The translations under genes and the position numbers were made by a program. From Gemmatimonadota bacterium (lineage in GTDB: Bacteria; Gemmatimonadota; Gemmatimonadetes; Palauibacterales; Palauibacteraceae), in the NCBI GenBank assembly GCA_022820995.1, contig JAJEEM010000022.1:1-64000 (forward strand): a DNA stretch of 64,000 bases. The letters are read 5' to 3'. The notes beneath the pieces are model-generated. The model had not been told where the DNA came from. It saw only the letters and a list, made by a program, of their open reading frames with translations, and made no database searches. Positions 58,292-64,000 of this stretch are shown here, one piece after another (position 1 is the stretch's first letter; the number at the start of each line of letters is the position of its first letter).

Positions 58292-59838
58292 CCGATCCGG
58301 TCCCCGGTCGCGGCCGCGGGCAGTGCGGGGAGGGCGAGGTTGACCCCCGGCCAGGCCCCGGTCCACAGTCTTCTCAGCGCCCGGCGCGCCTCCGGCAGCG
58401 CGTCCGGCACGTCGGCCGCGGATCGGCCGATCTCGTCCACGCCGCGCAGAACGGCCAGCGCCGTGAGCGTCAGGGCGGCGGACGCCGCGTCGGCGGGGTT
58501 CAGGCCGGACGCGAGGCAGGCGCCGCAGACTCCGGTCAGCACGTCGCCCATGCCGCCGCTCGCGAACGCCGGGCTCACAAGCGTGGTCGCCCGCAGTTCA
58601 CCCCCCGGGCGCGCCACCCAGGTCGGTGCGCCCTTGAGCAGCACGGTGGCCCGCGTCGCGGCGGCCAGCCGCCGGGCCGCAGCCGGGGGATCCTCGCGTA
58701 CCTTGCCGACGGATGTTCCGAGCAACCGGGCCATCTCGCCGGGATGCGGCGTCAGGAGGACGGGTCTGGGCGGAGCCGTCGGACCGAGCGGCGCCCCCGC
58801 CTCCGCCGCTTCCGCGGAAAGCACGTTCAGCGCGTCCGCGTCAACGACCAGCGGCACGGACCCGTCCTTCAGCACGCGTTGCATCAACTCCGTTCGCTCC
58901 GGCCCCGTTCCCAGGCCCGGTCCAACCGCGACCGCGCCCGCCCAGCTCAGTGCCGACTGCACCGCCTCGGCCGCGGACCAGTCCACGAATACGGCCTCGG
59001 GCACGCTGGTCTGCACGACCTTCCGGTTCTCCGGGGCACTCACGAGGCGCACGATGCCGACCCCCGCCCGGATCGCCGCACGGGCCGCCAGGACCACGGC
59101 GCCGGCCATGCCCGGTTCCCCGCCGACGATCGCGAGATAGCCCGCGTCGCCCTTGTGGCCGTCCGCGGGCCGCACCCCGAGCAGGCCGGCCACCCACGCC
59201 GCCGTCACCGCCCGCGTCGACGGCCGCGGCTCCGGCGGCGGAAAGCCGATCTCCACCGAAACCAGATCGCCGACGCGTTCGCGGGCCGGGAAACGCAGAA
59301 GGCCCATCTTCGGCCACCCGAAAGTGACGGTCAGGTCGGCCCGAATGGCGGCACCCGGCACGCGCCCCGTCGTGAAGTCCACGCCGCTGGGGCCATCGGC
59401 AGCGACCACGGCGGCCCGGGCGGCGTTCACGCGCTCGATGATCTCCGCCTGGGGCGGGCGGGGCGCCGTCGTCAGGCCCGTCCCGAGAATGCCATCGATG
59501 ACGATGTCCGCCGCCGCAAGTTCCCGATCCATCGCTTCCGACGGCTCGAGATTCAGTTTCCAGCCCGCGAGGACATCCGGAGCCGGGGCGCCGCTCCCGC
59601 ACTGGACGAACCCGACGGATCGCCCCCAGGCGGACAGGGTCCGTCCGGCCACGAGAGCATCGGCGCCGTTGTGGCCGCTTCCCGCAAGCACCGCGACACG
59701 GCCGGCCGGAAAACGTTCGTGCACATGCCGCGCCAGGACCCGTCCCGCGTTTTCGATCAGCGCGCGTTCGGGTATCGCCCCCGATTCGACGGCGACGCGA
59801 TCAATCTCCGCCATCTCCGCCGCGGTAGGCAGCCACAC
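58288..59838 (-). CDS. nnrD: Bifunctional NAD(P)H-hydrate epimerase / ADP-dependent dehydratase
   Basis: Metabolite-repair enzyme that converts both epimers of hydrated NAD(P)H back to NAD(P)H. The 516-residue product has an epimerase domain (about 1-215) with LPTAAEMAEIDRVAVE, AGSGHNGADALVAGRTL near 58-74 and DGPSGVDFTTG, then a kinase-fold dehydratase (about 225-510) with HKGDAGYLAIVGGEPGMAGA near 248 and FASGGMGDVLTG near 430. GTG at 59838 puts the family start VWLPTAAEM first; no upstream start is homologous. Confidence 0.95.
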   Translation of the reverse strand: MWLPTAAEMAEIDRVAVESGAIPERALIENAGRVLARHVHERFPAGRVAVLAGSGHNGADALVAGRTLSAWGRSVGFVQCGSGAPAPDVLAGWKLNLEPSEAMDRELAAADIVIDGILGTGLTTAPRPPQAEIIERVNAARAAVVAADGPSGVDFTTGRVPGAAIRADLTVTFGWPKMGLLRFPARERVGDLVSVEIGFPPPEPRPSTRAVTAAWVAGLLGVRPADGHKGDAGYLAIVGGEPGMAGAVVLAARAAIRAGVGIVRLVSAPENRKVVQTSVPEAVFVDWSAAEAVQSALSWAGAVAVGPGLGTGPERTELMQRVLKDGSVPLVVDADALNVLSAEAAEAGAPLGPTAPPRPVLLTPHPGEMARLLGTSVGKVREDPPAAARRLAAATRATVLLKGAPTWVARPGGELRATTLVSPAFASGGMGDVLTGVCGACLASGLNPADAASAALTLTALAVLRGVDEIGRSAADVPDALPEARRALRRLWTGAWPGVNLALPALPAAATGDRIG

Positions 59839-59935
59839 CTCCCGTGCGGCACAGCGCCACCAGTCCGCTGACGAGAGGGCGGGAACCCGGTGGGCGGGGC
59901 GCCGCGCCGTATCGACGGAGTCTCCGCCGGGGAGG

Positions 59936-60133
59936 TTACTTGTAGGACTGCTGGACGTTGCGTCCGAAGCTGATCTCACCGTTGTCGATCCGGATGTTGA
60001 ACCCGCAGTCGGGGTTCGAGCAGACCCATGCCTTGTACCGGATCGGAGCCCCGTCCCGTCCATAGTCCGAAAGCGGGAGCAGGACCCCCTTCGTACAACT
60101 CAAGCACTCCGTGAACGACCCCGAATCGGCCAC
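59936..60133 (-). CDS. Small zinc-ribbon protein, unknown function
   Basis: The 65-residue product has two Cys pairs, CLSC at about residues 10-13 and CSNPDC near 38-43, spaced as in a zinc ribbon, and an aromatic-rich middle (YKAWVCSN). I do not recognise a named family. It lies between a Minf_1886 protein and nnrD with short gaps, and the ATG is 30 bases after the preceding stop. Nucleic-acid or protein binding is possible from the fold alone. Confidence 0.72.
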   Translation of the reverse strand: MADSGSFTECLSCTKGVLLPLSDYGRDGAPIRYKAWVCSNPDCGFNIRIDNGEISFGRNVQQSYK

Positions 60134-60163
60134 GCGTTCACCCCTCCCCTTCCGGTTCCTCCC

Positions 60164-60526
60164 CTACGCGCTCCAGGGGTAGCTGTCCTCGAAAGCTTCG
60201 TCGAAGCTGAAGAGCCCCTCGAAGTCCTCTCGCGAATCGTCGGGTTGTTTGATCAGCACTCCACATTCAACCAGCGCGAAGACGATCTCGCCGATGTCCG
60301 TCGTGCCGTGCACACCCCAATGCTCCAGTACGGTCCTCGCCAGGGGGCCGAACCGCTCCAGCGCGAGTTCCCGGACCGCGTCGGCGACTTCGGCGCCGCT
60401 GATGTGACGAGGCAGTTCGAGACTGGACAGCCGGCGCTGGAGGGCGGAAAGCAGAAACAGGTATGCGGCTTCCGTATACCTCGGATTGCCCTTCCTGATG
60501 CCCGTCAGAACGCCCGCTGTGTCCAC
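60164..60526 (-). CDS. Minf_1886-family protein (TIGR04138-like)
   Basis: A 120-residue protein resembling the Minf_1886 family of Planctomycetes/Verrucomicrobia and related phyla: YTEAAYLFLLSALQRRL near residues 17-33, HISGAEVADAVRELALERFG near 41-60 and LEHWGVHGTTDIGEIVFALV near 67-86, with an acidic end containing EDFEGLFSFDEAFED. The role is unknown. GTG at 60526 has GAGGTGAT about 7 bases upstream. It heads the operon with the zinc ribbon, nnrD, thiL and plsC. Confidence 0.75.
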   Translation of the reverse strand: MDTAGVLTGIRKGNPRYTEAAYLFLLSALQRRLSSLELPRHISGAEVADAVRELALERFGPLARTVLEHWGVHGTTDIGEIVFALVECGVLIKQPDDSREDFEGLFSFDEAFEDSYPWSA

Positions 60527-60595
60527 CTCTTATCACCTCGTCCCAGGCCCCTTTCCCGGCCGTCGTGCGCACTGCCCGCAAGGACATGAAAGGTA

Positions 60596-60625
60596 AAGTT
60601 AGGCGGGGAAAAAAGTTGGCGTCAA
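60596..60625 (-). promoter_or_regulatory. Promoter for the Minf_1886-zinc ribbon-nnrD-thiL-plsC operon
   Basis: Minus strand TTGACG (60625-60620), an 18-base spacer containing six T, and TAACTT (60601-60596). The -35 box overlaps the last codons of glyA. The predicted start near 60589 leaves about 63 bases to the GTG at 60526. Confidence 0.6.
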
Positions 60626-61932
60626 GCTGCGCTCTCGCCTCGGACGCCGTCATTCCCCGGATAGAGCGGGAAATCCGCGCACAGCGCCCGGACCTCCGAG
60701 TCCACCGCCGACAGGGTCGCATCATCGCCTTGCGAGCGCAGCGCGCGGTCCATGAGGTCGGCGATTCTCTCCATTTCGTTCTCGCCCATGGAGCGGGTCG
60801 ACACCGCCGCCGTCCCGATCCTGATGCCGGACGCCACAAAGGGCGAACGGGTCTCGAACGGGACGGTGTTCTTGTTGACGGTGATGCCCGCCCTACCCAG
60901 AAGAGCCTCCGCATCCCTGCCGGTGAGATCCGTCGTCCGGAGATCCACGAGCAGGAGGTGCGTATCCGTCCCGCCGGCCACGAGGTCATAGCCGTGTTCG
61001 GCGAGCCGACGTCCCAGAGCGCGGGCATTGCGCACGACGAGATCCGAGTATTCTCCGAACTCCGGACGCAGAGCCTCCCCGAGCGCGACGGCCTTCGCGG
61101 CGATCACGTGCATCAGGGGACCGCCCTGAAGTCCGGGGAACACGGCCTTGTCGACCGCCTTCGCATGCTCCTCGCGGCAAAGGATGAGCCCTCCCCGCGG
61201 CCCCCGCAGCGTCTTGTGCGTCGTCGTCGTCACGACATCCGCGTGGGGCACCGGGGATGGATGGTGTCCCGTCGCCACGAGGCCGGCGATGTGCGCCATG
61301 TCCACGAGGACGCGGGCGCCGCATTCCTCGGCGATCTCCGCGAAACGCCCGAAATCGATCCGTCGCGGGTAGGCGCTGGCGCCCGCGATGATGACGGAAG
61401 GACGCCCTTCCAGCGCGGTCGCCCGGAGGGCGTCGTAATCGATCGTCCGATCCGAGGTTCGCACTCCATAGGGGACGACACGGTACCAGAGGCCCGAGAA
61501 GTTCACGTGCGAACCGTGCGTCAGGTGCCCCCCGTGCGAGAGATCCATCCCGAGGAGCGTCGCCCCGGGTTCGGTGAGCGCCTGAAGCGCGGCCATGTTC
61601 GCGCCGGAGCCGCTGTGCGTCTGGACATTGCCGTGGTCCGCCCCGAACAGCCGGTGCGCTCGCTCGCGGGCGAGGTTCTCGACCTCGTCCACGAACTCGC
61701 AGCCGCCGTAGTAGCGGCGCCCGGGATAGCCTTCCGCGTACTTGTTCGTCATCACGCAGCCGGTCGCCTCGAGGACCCCCCGGGACACGAAGTTCTCACT
61801 CGCGATCAGCTCGAGGCCCGTGCGCTGTCTCTCGAGCTCCCGGTCGATCGAGGCCGCCACCGCGGGATCCGCCTCGCGGAGCGGACGCGGGTCCAGGGTG
61901 CCGATGGCTGCAGGTTCCGCCGTCGCACTCAC
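60622..61932 (-). CDS. glyA: Serine hydroxymethyltransferase
   Basis: PLP enzyme interconverting serine and glycine with tetrahydrofolate. The 436-residue product has [19 protein letters not shown] near 40-58, [21 protein letters not shown] near 62-82 (seen as [15 protein letters not shown]), the PLP lysine in [14 protein letters not shown] near 230-243, and [17 protein letters not shown] near 350. The C-terminus is complete. GTG at 61932 overlaps the acyl-CoA dehydrogenase stop (GTGA), an unusual pairing. Confidence 0.97.
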   Translation of the reverse strand: MSATAEPAAIGTLDPRPLREADPAVAASIDRELERQRTGLELIASENFVSRGVLEATGCVMTNKYAEGYPGRRYYGGCEFVDEVENLARERAHRLFGADHGNVQTHSGSGANMAALQALTEPGATLLGMDLSHGGHLTHGSHVNFSGLWYRVVPYGVRTSDRTIDYDALRATALEGRPSVIIAGASAYPRRIDFGRFAEIAEECGARVLVDMAHIAGLVATGHHPSPVPHADVVTTTTHKTLRGPRGGLILCREEHAKAVDKAVFPGLQGGPLMHVIAAKAVALGEALRPEFGEYSDLVVRNARALGRRLAEHGYDLVAGGTDTHLLLVDLRTTDLTGRDAEALLGRAGITVNKNTVPFETRSPFVASGIRIGTAAVSTRSMGENEMERIADLMDRALRSQGDDATLSAVDSEVRALCADFPLYPGNDGVRGESAA

Positions 61933-63122
61933 ACGTATCCCCTCTCTCTGTAGAGTTGCCGCACGATCAGGCTGCGGTGCATCTCGTTGGCTCCCTCGTA
62001 GATCTCGGTGACCTTCGCGTCCCGGAACAGACGTTCCACGGGATATTCCCGCGAGTATCCATAGCCCCCGAACACCTGAACGGCCTCGCGGGTGTTGGTC
62101 ATGGCCGTCTCGCTGGCGAACAACTTGGCCACGCTGGAGAGGCGGCGCGCCCTCGGGTCTCCCAATGTGTGCGCGGCGGCCGCCCGCTCGAGCAGCCCCC
62201 GAGCGGCCTCGAGCCGCGTCACCATGTCTCCGAGCTTGAATTCCATCCCCTGAAACTCCCGCAGCGAGCGACCGAACTGGCGTCGCGTCTCGGCGTATTC
62301 GAACGCCGCATCCACCGCGGCCGAGGCGATGCCGAGCGCCTGGGCGGCGATCCCGAGCCGGCCGGCCTCGAGGCCTTCGAGCGCGTAGCTGAAGCCCCGG
62401 TTTACCTCTCCTATCATAAGTGCTTGCGGCAAAAAGACGTCCTTCAGAGACAAAGCGACCGTCTCCGAACCTCGCTGTCCCATCTTTCTTTCCTTCCTGC
62501 CGACCGACACCCCGTCCGTCCCGGCCGGCAGGAGAAAGGCGCTGATGCCGCGCGGTCCACGCCGGTCATCCGCCGTATCCGTCCTCGCGAAAGTCAGCAC
62601 GACGTCCGCGGACGCGCCGTTCGTCACCCACATCTTCTCGCCGTTGAGAATCCAGCCGCCGTCCGCGGGTGTGGCCTGAGTCCGAAGCGCCGCGGCATCC
62701 GTACCGGCGCCGGCTTCGGATAGAGAGAACGCTCCGAGCACCCGGCCACTGGCCATCCTCGGGAGCCACTCGTCCCGCTGTGCGTCGCTTCCCCGGCGGA
62801 GGAGAATCGCAGCGGTGAGCGAGTTGTGGATGCTGACGGAGACGGCGACCCCGGCATCGCCCCACGCGAGTTCCTCCAGCACGTAGAGGTACGTGACGAG
62901 ATCGAGCCCGAGACCGTCGTACCGCTCGGGCACCCGCATGGCGAGGAAGCCGAGCTCGCCCAATTCGCGGTGGATCGCGTCATCGAAGCGGTCCTCGTTC
63001 GAATCCCGGGCTTCCGCCGTGGGCTGCAACCGCTCTTCGGCGAACTGGCGGGCGAGCGTGAGAATCTGTTCCGCCTCGGAGGAGAGGTCGAGGGCAGACC
63101 AGGAGCGGCGGCCGGTCATCAT
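61929..63122 (-). CDS. Acyl-CoA dehydrogenase
   Basis: FAD-dependent first step of acyl-CoA beta-oxidation. The 397-residue product has an N-terminal helical domain, the signature [19 protein letters not shown] near 130-148, [15 protein letters not shown] near 170, [18 protein letters not shown] near 240, and the catalytic Glu in [12 protein letters not shown] near 377. This form is closest to short/medium-chain or butyryl-CoA dehydrogenases. ATG at 63122 overlaps the dehydrogenase stop upstream (ATGA). Paired with the 3-hydroxyacyl-CoA dehydrogenase gene. Confidence 0.93.
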   Translation of the reverse strand: MMTGRRSWSALDLSSEAEQILTLARQFAEERLQPTAEARDSNEDRFDDAIHRELGELGFLAMRVPERYDGLGLDLVTYLYVLEELAWGDAGVAVSVSIHNSLTAAILLRRGSDAQRDEWLPRMASGRVLGAFSLSEAGAGTDAAALRTQATPADGGWILNGEKMWVTNGASADVVLTFARTDTADDRRGPRGISAFLLPAGTDGVSVGRKERKMGQRGSETVALSLKDVFLPQALMIGEVNRGFSYALEGLEAGRLGIAAQALGIASAAVDAAFEYAETRRQFGRSLREFQGMEFKLGDMVTRLEAARGLLERAAAAHTLGDPRARRLSSVAKLFASETAMTNTREAVQVFGGYGYSREYPVERLFRDAKVTEIYEGANEMHRSLIVRQLYRERGYV

Positions 63123-63985
63123 GCCGCGGTGTAGTCGTAGAAGCCGCGGCCGGTCTTCCGGCCCAGCCTGCCGGCGGCGACGTACTTCGCGAGCAGCGGA
63201 CAGGGGCGGTACTTGGAGTCGCCGAGTTCCGCGTGCAGGACGCGCATGATGGCGAGACACGTGTCCAGTCCGATGAGGTCGGCGAGCGCGAGCGGCCCCA
63301 TGGGGTGGTTCATGCCGAGCTTCATCACGGTGTCCACGGCCTCGGCCTCCGCCACTCCCTCCATGAGGCAATACACCGCTTCGTTGATCATCGGCATCAG
63401 GATCCGGTTGGCGACGAAGCCGGGATAGTCGTTCGCCAGGACCGCCGTCTTCGAGAGCCGCGCGCAGAGGCCGAGGGTAAGGTCGGCCGTTTCGTCGGAG
63501 GTCTCGAGCCCCCGAATGACCTCGACGAGACGCATGACGGGCACGGGGTTCATGAAGTGCATCCCGATCACGCGCTCCGGGCCGGCCGCGTGCGAGGCGA
63601 TGAGGGTGATCGAGATCGAACTCGTGTTCGACGCAAGGAGCGCTTCCGGCCGCGCGACGGCGGACAACTCCTCGAAGAGCCTGAACTTGAGCGTCGGATC
63701 CTCGCTGGCGGCCTCGACGACGACGTCCGCGTCCTCGAGCGCCGCCAGCGACCGCTCCGCCGTGATCCGGTCGAGCGCCGCTTCGGCCTCTTCCGTGGAG
63801 ATCCGTTCCCGCCGGGCCTGGCGCGCGAGGTTTCGCTCGATGGCAGCCCGGGCCCGGCCGACCGCTTCCGGCGCCACGTCCACGAGGCGGACCTCGATGC
63901 CCGCGAGCGCGAAGACGTGAGCGATGCCGCTTCCCATCGTACCCGCGCCGACGACGCCGACCCGCGACACTTCACCCGCTCGCAT
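63119..63985 (-). CDS. 3-hydroxybutyryl-CoA dehydrogenase
   Basis: NAD(P)-dependent 3-hydroxyacyl-CoA dehydrogenase for beta-oxidation or butyrate/PHB-type pathways. The 288-residue product has [20 protein letters not shown] near 9-28, SNTSSISIT with catalytic Ser near 118, [11 protein letters not shown] with catalytic His near 138, and the C-terminal [17 protein letters not shown] and [19 protein letters not shown] at 63985 has GGGAG 5 bases upstream; ATG 63997, three bases from the window edge, is an alternative. The length is that of the single-domain form. Confidence 0.94.
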   Translation of the reverse strand: MRAGEVSRVGVVGAGTMGSGIAHVFALAGIEVRLVDVAPEAVGRARAAIERNLARQARRERISTEEAEAALDRITAERSLAALEDADVVVEAASEDPTLKFRLFEELSAVARPEALLASNTSSISITLIASHAAGPERVIGMHFMNPVPVMRLVEVIRGLETSDETADLTLGLCARLSKTAVLANDYPGFVANRILMPMINEAVYCLMEGVAEAEAVDTVMKLGMNHPMGPLALADLIGLDTCLAIMRVLHAELGDSKYRPCPLLAKYVAAGRLGRKTGRGFYDYTAA

Positions 63986-64000
63986 CGGGACTCCCATGGT

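Overview
The window is 64 kb of GC-rich bacterial chromosome, packed with housekeeping genes and almost free of mobile DNA. I see no rRNA, CRISPR array, phage gene or insertion-sequence transposase. Lipoprotein signals, an MCE-type lipid transporter and a RodA/PBP2/MreBCD wall machine point to a diderm. The two-domain GlmU variant typical of the FCB group, a Minf_1886-family protein and several unrecognised lipoproteins fit Gemmatimonadota or a close relative. That placement is inference, because no rRNA or marker-gene comparison was possible.

Layout. 1-6.3 kb: a partial membrane protein, rsmI, trxA, a methylmalonyl-CoA epimerase with a glycosyltransferase, a lipoprotein and clpB. 6.5-11.5 kb (plus): an OPT transporter, a lipoprotein and MlaE-MlaF-MlaD. 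11.5-23.2 kb (minus): one tight run mreB-mreC-mreD-PBP2-rodA-accD-folC-bacilliredoxin-hisS-guaA-Nif3. 23.5-28.7 kb (minus): rpsO-pnp-M16 peptidase-ald. 28.8-37.5 kb (minus): the translation operon rimP-nusA-ylxQ-infB-ylxP-rbfA-truB-ribF, ending in a secreted propeller-like protein. 37.7-39.7 kb: murA-pgeF. 39.9 kb: a small plus-strand membrane protein. 40.3-45.8 kb (minus): lipoprotein, serS, histidine kinase, UvrD helicase. 46-49 kb (plus): mannose-1-phosphate guanylyltransferase, GlmU variant and WalJ-type hydrolase. 49-54.6 kb (minus): uppS-cdsA-dxr-rseP, then tRNA-Met and thiI. 54.7-60.5 kb (minus): eno with a DivIC-like gene, and a Minf_1886-zinc ribbon-nnrD-thiL-plsC operon. 60.6-64 kb (minus): 3-hydroxyacyl-CoA dehydrogenase, acyl-CoA dehydrogenase and glyA.

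Most operon junctions are 4-base NTGA overlaps (ATGA, GTGA, TTGA and, apparently, one CTGA), so translational coupling dominates and also fixes many start codons. Readable sigma70-type promoters have TTGNNN or TTTACA near -35 and a TA-rich hexamer, often TAGNNT, near -10.

No new multi-gene system is convincing here. The points most worth a second look are: a two-member family of long intergenic palindromes, one copy enlarged by a nested palindrome at the start of the M16 peptidase gene and one in the leader of tRNA-Met/thiI; a probable CTG-initiated ylxQ with no ylxR; a MurA with Asp in place of the catalytic Cys; a hairpin with a U-tract between a predicted promoter and rimP; and an 8-bp inverted repeat over the -35 box of the OPT transporter promoter.
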